From Anoplopoma fimbria (lineage: Eukaryota; Chordata; Actinopteri; Perciformes; Anoplopomatidae): DNA of 64,000 bases. The notes under the pieces were generated by a model that searched no databases, was not told the DNA's origin, and was given only the letters and a program-made list of their open reading frames with translations. The position numbers and the translations under genes are program-made. Below are positions 40,861 through 55,100 of the stretch, in pieces; the first letter of the stretch is position 1, and each line of letters begins with the position of its first letter. The stretch covers positions 7,617,476 to 7,681,475 of the forward strand of contig NC_072467.1 of the NCBI RefSeq assembly GCF_027596085.1, read 5' to 3'.

Positions 40861-41604
40861 TGTGGCGTCGTCAACAAGGCTCTCTTCAGAGCTTAATTTG
40901 TCACTGACTTATTAAAAAGAGCATATCAACACAACATAAGACAGACTTGGTTAAAAAAGTGCAGCCCATTTAAAAGCCCTCACTACAGCAGGTTAGTTAA
41001 ACTGTAGCATCTAATCTAAATTCTAGATAAAGATAAATATAGCCAGAGTTACAATTACAGTGGCTTGGCCTCAAGTTCATCATCGCCTACAGTACTAAAG
41101 GACATTCAGAAGTGTCCAACAGATATGATGAATTAAGTTGAACTCCTCTAAGAATAAGTGCTAAGGGGTGATAGTTTGTTGTGTCTAATGACTCTGTAAA
41201 GAAGTGAAAATCCATAATTTGAGGTACATTCAGAAAGAAAATAAGCCCGTTGGCCTTATAAGTTCAAGTAAAAGCCTCTCTGACGAGTGAGCAAAACATA
41301 CGGTACCACGGTGCGTCAGTTATGGTACAAAGCTTTCTGTGAGCTAATTTCCTCCCAACAAGCCTTTTTTCCGTCTTTCCTTCGTTATCTTCATTTGGTC
41401 TTCTTGAGAGATTCTTTGTAAGCAACAAGGGGCTTGCTTTGTTCCTCCTTATCAAGAGAGCCAGCAGCGATTCAAAATTTAAAGACTGTAGAAATGCAGT
41501 ATGTAAACGCAGAGATTTCTCCGGAACTTACATACAAAAAAAAACAGAACAGATAAAAAAAAAAAAGTCCGGAAACAAATCAGCCAAGAGGTAAAACCGA
41601 TCAT

Positions 41605-41608
<4 letters not shown>

Positions 41609-41652
<44 letters not shown>
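41609..41652. repeat. A44 homopolymer run
   Basis: Forty-four uninterrupted A residues on the plus strand, so a U run in the GH31-like transcript. The length is prone to sequencing error. Confidence 0.9.
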
Positions 41653-41654
<2 letters not shown>

Positions 41655-41862
41655 AAGAATAAAATGTTCACAGAGGGAAAAAAACAAATCGTCTTGAACT
41701 ATAAAGTGCAAGTATAAAAAAAAATCTTTCTACATATCATCTCAAGCCTTGAGACAGGGTCAATGGTCTTTAGTGGAAAAGTGCAAGTTGAGAACAGCAC
41801 GAGTAATTAAAAAAAAAAAAAAAGAATTTGATTCAAAACAGTAACAGGATAAGTCATGGGAC

Positions 41863-44800
41863 TCAGCTTCTCCGTAAGAAGACAGCCACATCCTCCAATG
41901 GCACAGGGTAGTCCTGTAGGAACGTCCCCCCATCAAACACCTGAGCATTCCGGCTGTCCTGCCACTGGAAGCCCCCATCAGGTAAATAAATATCCCTCTG
42001 CACTGCCCCCTTCTCCAACACCGGTGCCACCAGGACCTGGAAACACATCAGCAGCTTGGTAAAAACACATTCAGATGTCAGGCAGATTGTGCACGTAATT
42101 AACAAGACGGATGCCAAGTACATTGTAACTCGATTCCTTCCCATTAGAGCATCATTAAGTCACCTCGTCTCCGATGAGGAACTGGTCATCAATGGTGAAA
42201 GTCATTGGGTCACTGGGACTGAGCCACCACATCGGCCGGTAGATGGGGTATCCCGTCGTCTGCCACTCCTCTGCATACTTTTCTATCAGTGGGACCACAT
42301 CACTCTGGTGCTTTGCTATGTAGGCCCGTGTCAGGTTTAGCACCTATGGGAAACCAATGGAAAGAGCAGAAATAACATAATGAGGATTACAGTAAAAGTA
42401 TTTTTGTATAATCATGCATTTTCATAATTAGGAGGCCAAAGTTCGCTCAGGAAGACATCTATTTAGAGTCTTTGCATGCCCTGTTGGAGAGCCTTATTTT
42501 CACTCAGAACCACTTGTGTTTTTTATAACTATTCAGTCAAATATATTCTAAAGAAATCTATAGCAACGAACTGAAACAAAAGAAAATCCCTTTCCCTAGC
42601 TAAATCATCTGCCTGGAGGATTCAGGACAAGAATAATGTTGACAATGCGCTCTGCTAAAGCCATTTGTGCCATCTCTACACCCAGACATGCAGACAGAAT
42701 TTAAGAGCAGCTCACTGTTGACTTAGTGGTTTAACACTGTCCAAGTCTTTCTCCTGTCTCTCTCTGTCTAAACTACTTCAGCATTCCTGGAAGGGTCACA
42801 TCCTCGTCAGTGTCCCATGACAAAAACAAAACTTGACCACATATATAAAAAATATTTTTATGAGTTGGGATTGCGTACATTTGGGTTTGAGTGGATCTTT
42901 CTCTAATTGAGAAGTTGTGTGTTGCCTGTGTGTGGGTTTGAGGTTTCATTGCTATTTGACTCCGATGCGGTCGCTGCTGTGACCTGTCTATGACTGAAGT
43001 ATCACACATTCTGGAAATAAAGGTGCATCAAATTTAGACCTCACCCATTTAGAACTAAAAGACTCATTCATCATTTTCAATGCAGCAGTCTAGTCTCCTC
43101 TAAAATTTCTTTCAGTCTCACTTTATCCAAGTTTGTGAATTGAAGGGCAACGCAAGAGACCAAAATGAAAAACATTGCTGCTGTCAAATGTCTTGCTGTC
43201 CAAAAGTCCTATTTTTATCTTTGTCACGCAACACAAGTCACAACCAATATATTTTGCTGCCTCCGTCCTCTCCTAAGAGGAAAAAAAAGCATTCAATCAC
43301 TCCCACTCCGTCACACTTGTCAATTACTCATGGAAATCTTAATTGCCACAATAAAGTATTTTTCCAAGACTTGTCCTCAAATTCATTATCATTCCGGCTC
43401 TTGAGAGTGAGAGTGAGCCATAAATCTCGAGGAGTGATTGTAATTCAGACCAGATGGACTCTTAACCACAGGTGATGTTGGGAGGGAGCCTGGCAGTCGC
43501 TCCTATTGAGGAAAGAAGGCAAGGGCAGGGGAGCGGGAAAAATAGACTGAATCCTCTTGATGTTCGTGAACCTGAGCCAATAAAAGTCACCCATATCTGT
43601 CACCGGACTCTCTGAGATGCTATGATGTGTTTTCTTGCCATGCACGGTGAACAGTTCATTCCTGATTTCCAGCGGAGAAGGACAGGGTTTAGTCCTGTCT
43701 CTTCTGCTGCCAGGTCTGAGTTTTGATAGACCAGGTCCCAGCAGTCCTCATGCTTCTCTGCAAACACACCGGTGGGAACTTCTCCGCACTGACCCTCGAA
43801 ACAGAGGAGAGGCTGCTGGGTCAATAAACTATCCCTCTCTCGCCTCTCTTTATAAGCAATCTTAACCACTCTGCAAGGCTGAAGGATAATCCAGCATTCC
43901 CACATCTCTTGACTTTATCTCTCCACTGCAAATCTTTATTTATTAAGTCGGGAAAAGAATGCGCACCTATTTTGTTATTGCTATTGTAATCATATCTAAT
44001 GTGGATGAGGCTGATGTAATGACAGCGCCTCAGCCTGGGGCTGCGGGGTGGGCCAAAGTGCAGTCAAGAGGAAAGAGTTGCTGGGTTGGATCGGCTACAC
44101 GAGGGGCTATAACTGCTGTGTAATGTGTTTTTGGTTGTAGTTTTTCAAAATAGAATTCTAGTTTTATACCCGGTCCTCTCCGCAGACCCAGGGTGGCGTG
44201 TGGAAGCTGATAACAGGGAGAAAAGCTGTGATCTCCAGCCAACGAATGAACAACTCCTCATCTGTGACCAGGTCTTCAGACAGAGAGCCACCTGAGGGGA
44301 GAGGCAGAGAAAAATTAGGTTTCCTTTGGTTTTAACAATTGATCCTGTATTCACTTTTAAAATCCTAGTATGAGGTGGGTGATTTGCAAGAAGTGGGAAG
44401 TCCAAATTTTTCTTTAGTAATGCACAAAGAGAAGCTTAGGAAAAGACTGGACAAACCACATGTTAGTATTGTTTCCACCAACTTGAACAGATATTTTAGT
44501 CTTTGCAATGAGGAAAGAGCATAAACCTTACGAGTGAGTAATTACACTAGACAACACTCTGAATGACTGGTATCTAAGTAAGACTGAGTATATTCACTTA
44601 CGGCTTGAGAACTACCTTTTTAAAGGTGTACCATAATTTTCTTGCAAGCCAATTCAAGCAGACTTGGCTTTTTGGGAGGGGGGCTTAAAGAACCTGCCCT
44701 AAAACAGAACGTTTCAGACAGAGGGTGAATACAGGTATATTCAGACACAGTATGAGAAACATATATTTTTTTTAACATTAAAGCTTGTGTTCTAGTAGAA

Positions 44801-47800
44801 ACCAAACCTAAAAAATGGAATAATGTAACCTTTCAAAAATCTTTATGAGAGCGACTGGCAGCTACCGGATCTGAAGACTTCAGATTAGAGTATTTACATA
44901 TCACACTTAATGATTTTATCTGCTGGCAGTCAACACCAGCAGACCCCGGAACGGACCCAGTCCAATCACGAGTCTTTGCAGTATTCATTTAAAATGTTTA
45001 TGTAGCATTCTGTATCTGTCTTGTATTAATTGGGGTGATTTTTAAGCCAACGTAGGCTGGCCTTACACGACAATAAGAATTTATTAATTGATACATTGAT
45101 AAAGGAAGATAGTGGTTGAGTGGGAAAGTTGCAAGAATCTAAAATTAACATGTTTCATGACAGTCTGAATGCAACTCTCTCAGGTCATCTTATCTGTCTG
45201 TAGCACTTACACTTCTTCAAAGTAAACAGTTTTCTGACAGAGAATGCAGGAATTTTGAATGATACAGCAATTAACCTTATTTTTGTGTCAATACCAAGAA
45301 GATCAGATGCTATCTTTGTCTTGTTTTTTTTGTTTTCATGAAACATAAGTCCAATAATGTACTATTAGAGGTGAGAAAGTTGACCCATAGGCTGTGGTAT
45401 TACCTACTGCATCAGGAATGAGGAAGTTGTATCCCAGCAGAGTGTGGTGCAGCAGGGAGGGAATGATGCCCTTCAGGCCCATCGGGCTCCAGTCGGACTG
45501 CATGGGGGTCATCCTCACAAACAGAGGCTTGTGGTTCGACCTGAGACACAAACAGCACCATAATTATCAGACGCAATTTAAAAAATGTTAATCATCCCTC
45601 TCTATAAACAGTGGCAGTTGGTATTGTGTAAAAAAATAACCGTCGATGGAGCATACAAACAAGATAAGATGCTTGAGGGCGTTACCGTGTCCCTGCCGTC
45701 ACTATGGTGGAGTCTCCTATCCTTGTGGCCAGGTCGGCCAGCAGGCTGATGTACTTGTCTCCGGCGAGAGTCTGCGGCGGCCTCAGGGCTTGCTCCTCAA
45801 ATAGATTCCCTTCGCCCCCCTCCAGCATGACATACTCCATCCCCAGATGGATCTGCAGGGCTCCCACCCGGTCCAGGAACCAGCTCACCGCTCCTGGGTT
45901 GGTGATGTTCAGCTTTACACAGAACTTTCCTCGCCACTGACTCATCACAGGGATCTCAAGGACAGAAGTAGAGTTCATTATACACAACTATGTTTTTCTA
46001 TTTAGGTCATTGATTATTAACCAGAGTGCTTCTGCTGTTGCAATGATAGATTTTCTGGATTAGTCCATGTTCACTCTGCTCTGCTTTTTATCAAACTGCA
46101 ACTAGTGAATGGAGAACGGCTGCAGGGCAGATGGAAAGCAACTACTTTGGAAAAAGGCTTTTTTAAGTTTAAGTTTTTTAGATGTGGAATACGTTTCTTG
46201 TGATTGGACCAATCACAATGCAGAGGAAATTGACTTTCATATGTAGGAAGGCAACTTTTTACCACAAGAAAACCCTGGGTAAAAGCTAACATGCAGAGGA
46301 CTTTGAACACCACTCAGGTCTCACCAGCTGTCCCTGAGGGGCTGAGGGGAGACTGAGCCAGTAGTCCTCAGTGCCGTCCATGAGGGAGGTATGGAACTGC
46401 GTGGTGTCCACGCCCAGGAAAGGGGACAGGGTGATGGAAATGTTAAGAAGCTTGACAAGTGGGAGGTCCCTGGTCAGTCTCTTGGACATCCCCCTTTTCC
46501 TGCTGTTGAGGTATTCATGGTCCTGAAGAGAGACAGAGAGATACACTGATCATAAAATATTAAACTTTGCTTTAGTGAGGAAGTTTAATACCAGCATCAC
46601 TTAACAGTGATTCTATCAATAATTGCTTATGTTGCATATAACTAATTATAATACAATATGCTACACTAATGTAATAGTTAAAATGTTTATGACAAATATC
46701 TTTGTATTAAGAACACTAGCTTTAAACTTGGCTCACTGATGCGGCACAGTGCTTTGTAAACTATATGACCTCTGTCAGAACAATTTAACATATATTATGA
46801 TCCTTTGGAATTTACAGGGTAAAGTCAAACAGAGATTTCAGGTTACATAACTATGGAACAAAACCTTTTAAGAACACAAAGATTGACCCCAGGAGGTTAA
46901 CCAGCTGTGGGAAGAATGGGTAGATTAGCACTTATTATGTAAGTTCTTGGAAAGCTTTTCTTTCTGATCTTTCATTTTTTTTCTGCTTCTTAACTGAAAT
47001 TGAATTCTACATAAAAATGAAAAAAAAAAAGACCAAAACATAAGCTAGCATCTGGTCTTTATTTGTCTGCAAAAAGCTGCATTATTTAGTGTCTTGGTAA
47101 TAACTTTAAAAAATGCAAAGGCAAACTTATTAATAACCCAAATGTTCCACTCCTTGCAATTCCAAACTAATATGGAAACTGGAAAAAAAATGGTTACAGT
47201 GTGACTGATAATTTATGAACGCTTGTAAAACTGGAGTGAAAGAGAAGCCTAGTTTAAAAAAAAAAAGTTTTACAGAGGATCATTGTTGCCTGTTACACCT
47301 CTGTAGAGCCTCACATTTCACGGACTACAAGTTCCATGAGTTTCCATGCAGCACTGATTCTATATGGCTTTTATGGAGGGGAACTGGGTGACCAAAAAAC
47401 TGGCCTGATATCTTTGATGTACCAGAACACATGAGATTGTGGGTAAGGGAAACTCTTGTTCACCAAATGACCTCCATCAACTGACATGTGTTATTCCTCC
47501 CATTTCCACCCCCTCTTTTTAACCCTTTCACACCTTTTGAACTGGTAATAGGAACGTACTGTTAGCATAATAAACAATGAACAGTTGGGATGAAACTCCT
47601 CCACCTCCTCGTCTGTTGCTGCAGCATCAAGCTAGTGTCAGGATCACTTACTCAAGTTAGTCTTGGCAGACATCCCTTCTAACCTCAACACACCCAATTC
47701 TTTGCCATTCAGCGGTTACCACACTCAGAGCAACCTGAGATCAGCCAGGAGAGTCTCTGTTTGTCCTCTCTTGGCTATATTTGTTTTGTAATGGAATATC

Positions 47801-50800
47801 ACTGGACATTAACTCAGATCCACTTGACAGTGTTCCTGCTGGTCTTGTTAGCAGGCTGTTCCCAACAACTTTCAAGGACTTTTTAAGTAACCACCTACAA
47901 TTTTTTTTACCAGATATGGACTAAACCATGAGGTTTAAAATACCTGAAACATATAACATGAGCATGATATATCACATTAAGGTTTATGGCATAACTCAAA
48001 AAGTGGCCTGCAGGTAGTGTGGTCTGGGAAACACATTTTTCAACATGAAGGCATAAAGCCCAAACATTCTCTTTTTCTACGTTGTGACATTTCTGTGAAC
48101 CCGTCCTCCCTCATTTGCTCCCTGCCGGTCTCCAGCGCTCTGGAGATCCACTTAAGAAAACTCTTTCATCTTTTTCCTTGACGTGTTTTGAGCTGCTGAC
48201 CGGTGATAAACCTGTAGCAGCCTCACAGCCCAGACTGAAGAGGAGGATTACAGGAATCTACAGCTACACGGCTGAATGAAGAGAGGATGAATAAAAGAAC
48301 ACGTCTACCAGCTACTGTATTGTACATCTTCCTGTGTATACCAATACTAAAGAGGTTCCCAGGGTATAACAGAAGGTTAAACATTAAATATTTGCAGATA
48401 CAATTTTTTGGGGGGGAAAACAGCTCCTCTTTAGGTACATGTATAAATTAAAATGAGCAAATCCAAGGAAATACTGTTCTTCAAAGTGACAGATAATTAA
48501 CAAATCTGAATACAGAAGAAACAATTTGGTCTCAAAATATAATGTGAAAGGCCCCCCGAAATGATACCTTCCTTCCTTTCCTTTTTCCTTCCTTTTCGAG
48601 TTTTAATATACTATTGAAATTGGGCATAACTAACAGGATATAACTTAGGGAGAGACACAGTTCTTTTGATTTAATGAAAAATGCCATTTAAAGACACACA
48701 TTTAAAGAAAGTCGAAGATGGGATGCTACATAGTCACAACCTCTTTTTCATGTGCTAGGATGAACATTAAGCTTTGTGTTATTAGCTACATGACTGCCAT
48801 CTTCACTCTGCATCCATTTAACATAAAACTATGATTCTTTGGCTCTGCCTCTTTGAGGTTTAACTTTTTTTGTGCATCCAGAGCAGGTCTGCTAAAGACT
48901 TTGAGGCTGGTGGTATGCAGACGGTACGGTGAGGCACAGTGATGAGCATGTACCATGTCGGAGAGGAGGGTGGTGGAATGTTCATTGAGGCTGATGACTC
49001 CCTCCCCTAGCTGGTGTCTCCTCAGACGATTAGAGAAGGTCCTCAGCTCCCTCTCCACCTTCGGCCCTGAATCCACGTTGGTGAGCAGCTTCCAGAAAGG
49101 CAGCCTATAGCACACACACAGGGATCATCAAACCCTGCTGATCTCAGGAACCTGGATGGATTATAGTTTATGACTCCTTAAATACCCACAGAATTTCAGT
49201 CAGTACTCACTGGACCCACAGATGCACCACTGTTTGATTTATTGCAAATAGCGCAAAACAGACGTTCCCCGTCTGACAAGGAAATCACCGCTAATTTTAA
49301 ATCTAAATTGAACTAACCACAGTGTATTCATGTTGGGCAGCTCCCTGCTGTGTTGGGAGATTTGTTGCACTGCTTCCTGGTGAGCAGCTTTCACATTGTG
49401 GGCCACACACACGGTGTACTGCAGAGGGAGACGCTCCATACTGGGCAGCGACTGCAGGCAGAACTGCTGTCTGCTGTCCAACCCCAGCTGCAGGGGAATA
49501 TCAGGAGACACAAGCACTGCAACACCTGTGTGGTTGGGAAGCAGACAGGAGAGGGCAGAGGATGTTAGTTTGTTGGAATTTCATGAATTGTTGTCTCAGA
49601 GAATCGGATGATATAATGTCTCCCTTTAAACATAAATCAGTTGGGCCTTGATGTAAAGCAATCAAAAGCAGGGTAAGCATGAGACGGTCCATTGCAGATT
49701 CCTCTTATATGACATAATGATACTGAGACGAGGGCGAGTGTTACTGATGGAGTATGGGGAGGTAGAGTGTGAACTGTGTCAGCTGATATTGCTCCACTCA
49801 GTGGTGAGAAAAACACTCCCTAGAATGAGATATAGCAGTATGCGGTTAGATGAGTTTACACCGGGACTGCTGGCAACTTTTATGTAGGTAGGTTACACTG
49901 TACACCAACTAGAGACGGCTGGGATATATATCCAAAGTCACATTGAAGACAAATACTTTGTTTACCTTCAGGGTTTTACTCCTGAGCATATCTCTTATTC
50001 ACCCTCAGTGTGTTCACCAGCATTTTCTCTATTCTGAATGTATATGCAGCCTTCCAGAGGCTGTGTAAAATTATGAGATTATGCGAAGCAGATAATTGGG
50101 TCTGCAGATGTAGCTGCCCTGCAAGGAATGCCCTGTCCCTCTCAGGTTACCCCTACCCCCTATCCTCACCACTTTTCACCCGTCGTGACTCCCACCTTCT
50201 CCCTCCCAGCTTTAACCACCTTCCTCTCGTCCTCGCTCTGCTCCACTCTGGTTCCATCCCACCTCGGGTCAGCAGAACCGAGGCCAGTATCGATCAGAGC
50301 CTCCAACCCAGACTCTGACCCTCGGCTTTGCCTCGCTCTGCACAATCTGCTGAACAATTTGCTCCAAGTAGCCACACTGGGATTTGGGAGCTGATCAATG
50401 AACAGATTAGTGTGCAAGACCTGTTTTCAATGCAGGCTAACAGTCTGAGAACCGGGTCTGAGAGCTTGGCTCTCTTCAGCCGCCCTCTCTAGTTTCAATG
50501 GACTCACTGTTTTCCTGCAGGCAGGGACCAGGAGCAGGCAGCACACTCATGTACCGGTCCATAATCGGGTTAACAGTTTCAGAGATCAGTATTAAAGTGC
50601 TGCATAAAGCCTAGTGAAGAGCCTTCAACCATAGGGTAATTATCACGTGTGTGCAACGGATAATGTCAAAGAGATACTGGTAACTCCTCAGCTGCCCCTC
50701 ACAAGGTATTAGGTCACCTCCCAACTGCTTGTTATAGATTCATAATGGCAGATAAATGTAGATTTTTGCTGAAAACACAGTTTCATATTCAAACAGCAGG

Positions 50801-52115
50801 GGATAAAACTGCTGTTTTTAATAAACTAAAGGTGTCGTGAAATTGTGTATGTCAATAATGTACTAATGTACTAGTAGAAAATGAGTCAGTGGTGAAAATG
50901 TTATAGCTTTATGGAAGGATGGAAGTGGAATGCAGGCAGTGGAAATAGAGGCGACCAGAGTACACCAGACACCGAGCAGCATCGTAGAATGATGTGCAGA
51001 TACAGCAGGCAGCAAACAGTGCGTTTTACAAAAGTGCACACGGGGTGGAAAGTGGAGTTTAAGTTTGCAAGCATGACTTTTTGAGTCATATTTAATTTTT
51101 TATGGGAAATGACAATGCAGGGAACAAGGAAATGAGACGATCTGGTCCAAAACAGCTGTACCTTTCATTCCATCTTTGACTAAACATGCAGTTTAGCATG
51201 GTAAATATACTAAATCCTGTCTCTTGTGTTTATACAGTTCTACTCAAGGCACTTTACATGTACCGGCATGCATTTTCAATATGGGAGGAACTTCTGATAG
51301 AAAATGAATTTCTAACGTCAAAGTTCAGTGCTCTGTACAACACAGACAAACATCTTTGACCGAACACTATCTCAAGATGCATGTACCATACAGGAGCAGG
51401 AATCAATAAGTGTTATTTAAAGAAAGTGAAGCAGGTTTGAAGCCTTGAGTTACAACCAATGTGGGGTGCACAGGAGTTAAAGGAGAAGCGAGGGGAAGGA
51501 TCCTATTTTTAGAACAATTCCTTAAACACTCTAAGCTTCCCCCGAAATATTTTCCACTAGCTCTCAAAAGCCAAATTATATGCCTGACCAACCGTATCTG
51601 CTCACCTTCAAAGCAGCAGATACCCAAAGGTAAATAGAATGAAAGTTTATTGAACAGATTTGAAGGATTTGACACACACATGCCTCAATTTTTACAGCTG
51701 TTGAACGAACACACAAATCAAGCAACCTTGGGTCGCCTCTTCACACATGTACGTAGGTTCTCACACGCACATAATTTAATGGGAAACTGTAGCCTTCCAA
51801 GAAAAACAGAGCAGGACTTATAGGACCATAAAGGTTCAGCACTTCCTCTGGCTCAGCCGGTTTGGAGGTGGTGCGGAGGTGACCCCATGCACCTTCTGAT
51901 GGATCAGGAAGGTTTTAATGTGGCGTCTAAGCCCTCAGAGAGTGACTGGTCCGGGTGGAAAACGCTGCCGCCTGACTCCCTGCTGCTGTGGGCCAGATGG
52001 GCTACACTCTTTTACCTGTCATATTTATACTGTTATTTATGACACCTGTGCACATTTACTGACCTGACTGGGGTTATAAAAAGGTGCATTCAAACGCTAA
52101 CTATGTGTGTGCGCG

Positions 52116-52196
<81 letters not shown>

Positions 52197-55100
52197 AGGC
52201 ATGCCTTTTCTTAACAATGGAAACTTAGTTTCTGTGCCCAACCTCAAGAAATTGATGGCCACAAAACTGGGATCTTGCCATGGTAGTAAATTTCCAATTC
52301 CACTTATTGAAAAAATAATGAAACACTAAAGAGACTTTCTCTGCTTCAATTCCTATCATCAATCAGTTTTATTGTTTCAAGTGTGAGACGCTGTGTTCTG
52401 CACAAATATAACAAGAAGAAATGTAAAATTAGATCCGATAAAAATATCTCACATTTGAATACTTTGATGTTGTACTAAGTATTTCTTTTCATTTACTTAA
52501 GTCTCAGCTGGTGAAGTAAGCGTCCTGTTAAAGTAGTTCAGTTCTTCTTCATTACTAGATTTTGGTTTATTTTAATTTAAAATTTTTTAAACCAAATTGG
52601 TAAAGAGGTATTTAACAAAGTAAACAGAGCTGACTTAAGCAACCACAGACTGATCATGTGTTGTGTTTATGTAGACGTTTTTTAACAAGCTGATACATAC
52701 TGTAATTACATCAGTGGATAAAAAAGTCTCTCTGCTGTCTCTTGCTTGTTAGGAGTTTGACAGTGGAAAATACTGCGGGATGATTTTCATTTATGCAGTA
52801 GGCCTCTCGTACAGGAGATGACAGCTTGCTTTTCACAAAGCTTGAATTGGCTAAGTGAGTCATTGTTAAAGTGTTTCACCTCTTGCTCGTCCTGAAAGAG
52901 TCAAGGTTCCGGGGCAGCTGCCCAGGGACCTTCTGGTGACCTGTTGAGTAACACATGGGCAGCTCGTTTTCCTTCTACATGCACGCTGGATTTTTTTGAG
53001 AATTTATTTCTGTCTCCACCTAACACCTCTCCCCCCATTCACACCTCTGCTGGGGTCTCTGCTCCCCCTCCCATCTACACCTCTGCCACCTCCCCCTCTC
53101 TCAGCAGACTGTTAGGACCAGAGGATGCCCCCGACTCACCCACTAGCCCTCTTCAGACCAACATCTCCACAGATGTGGACCAGGACAGCCCATCACTCCC
53201 CCCATCCCCCCCTACAACTGTTCACCCACGGCCAGGAGCTCACAGCTCCCTTCAAACCCCCTCACCACCCAGCCCCACCTTCACCACCATCCAGGTACAG
53301 CATCAGCTCTCCAGGCTTCAGATAAGCAAAGCCAGTGGACCTGATGACATCAGCCCTAGGTTGCTGAAAGTGTGTGCTGGACAGCTGGCAGCTCCTCTCA
53401 GGCACCTCTTCAATCTCTCCCTGAGGTTGAAGAAGGTGCCCACAATCTGGAAGACGTCCTGCATTGTCCCGGTGCCGAAGAAGAGTCGTCCCAGCGGTCT
53501 TAATGACTACAGACCTGTGGCCCTGACATCACATGTCATGAAGACCCTGGAGAGACTGGTTCTGTGGCACCTGAGGACCCAGCTTACAGCTTTCCTGGAC
53601 CCACTACAGTTCGCCTATCTGCCACACATCGGGGTGGAGGACTCCATCATCTACCTGACACACAAGGCCCTCTCTCACCTGGAGAAGCTGGGAAGCACTG
53701 TGAGAGTCATGTTCTTTGACTTCTCCAGTGCTTTCAACACCATCCAGCCCTCCCTACTGAGAGAGAAGCTGCTGGAGATGAACCTGCACCCCGACACCAC
53801 TTCCTGGATCACTGACTACCTCACAGGCCGGCCACAGTACGTCAGGGTGGATGGCTGTGTCTCTGAGTCTGTGATCAGCAACACCCGCGCACCCCAAGGA
53901 ACTGTACTGGCACCGTTCCTCTTCACTCTCTACACCTCGGACTTCCGCTTCAACTCTGGTTCCTGCCACCTCCAAAAGTTTTCCGATGACTCCTCCATTG
54001 TTGGATGTATCACCAGGGACAACGAGGAGGAGTACAGAGGACTGATTGAGAGCTTCATCACATGGTGCAGCAACAACCACCTGAAGCTCAACATCAGCAA
54101 GACCAAGGAGCTTGTGGTGGACTACCAGAGGAACAGAAGCCCCCCTGTCCCTGTTTTCATTCAGGGAGGGGAAGTGGAGAGGGTTGAGTCCTACAAGTAC
54201 CTTGGGGTGCAGATAAACAATAAACTGGACTGGACACACAACACTGACGCCCTATACAGGAAAGGACAGAGCAGGCTGTTCTTCCTGAGGAGGCTGAGGT
54301 CCTTCAATGTGTGCAATAAACTGCTCAAGGCATTCTACCAGTCTGTGGTAGCCAGCGCCCTCTTCTTTGCTGTGGTGTGCTGGGGTGGTGGCATCAGGAC
54401 TGGAGATGCCAACAAGCTCAACAAGCTGGTGAGGAAAGCCAGCTCTGTGGTGGGTCTGGAGCTGGACAGTCTGGAGTCAGTGGGTGAGAGGAGGATGAAG
54501 GCCAAACTCAGAGCCATCCTGGACAATCCCTCTCACCCTCTCCATGAGGAACTGTGGCAGCTGGGCAGCTCTTTCAGCCATCGGCTGATTCTGCCAAAGA
54601 GCAGGACTGAGCGCTTCAGACGCTCATTTGTGCCCACTGCCATCAGACTGTACAACAACAGCGGAGACCACAGTCTGTCATCATGCTGACCAGCCCCCCC
54701 CCCCCCCCCCATGTGGATATACTGTACATTTTTTATTTGTATTCTTATTTTTTATTTTATTCTATTTTTATTTTATTGTATAATATGTGTATTTATTATC
54801 TGTTTCTGTGTAGTTGAGCTGCTGCAACACCCGAATTTCCCCCATGGGGATCAATAAAGGAATATAATAATAATAATAATATACCTGTGACTCAGTGATC
54901 TTAGGTTGGAATAAAGAAAAGAATAAAAGGAAAATGCTAAGGAAATACTCAACCATGAGAAAAACAACAGAAGACAACAAGCTTTGACTTCACCTGTGTT
55001 GTCAGTTTTTATTTGGTACTTAATTGCTTAAGTGAGTCGCCTCAATTAGATTTTAGGAGGAAGTGTCGGATGTAGTCCACCACGCATCAGCTATGTGCAT

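Larger units (their letters stand above)
39431..41862 (-). other. Probable 3' UTR of the GH31-like gene
   Basis: Runs from the stop codon to a minus-strand AATAAA at 39455-39450. It includes a dispersed percomorph repeat (40395-40860) and a 44-nt A run (41609-41652). The 2.4-kb length is long but plausible. An earlier poly(A) site is possible. Confidence 0.4.

Noticed and set aside
53754..54239. 161-codon minus-strand frame within the LINE
   Set aside because: Antisense shadow of the reverse-transcriptase frame.
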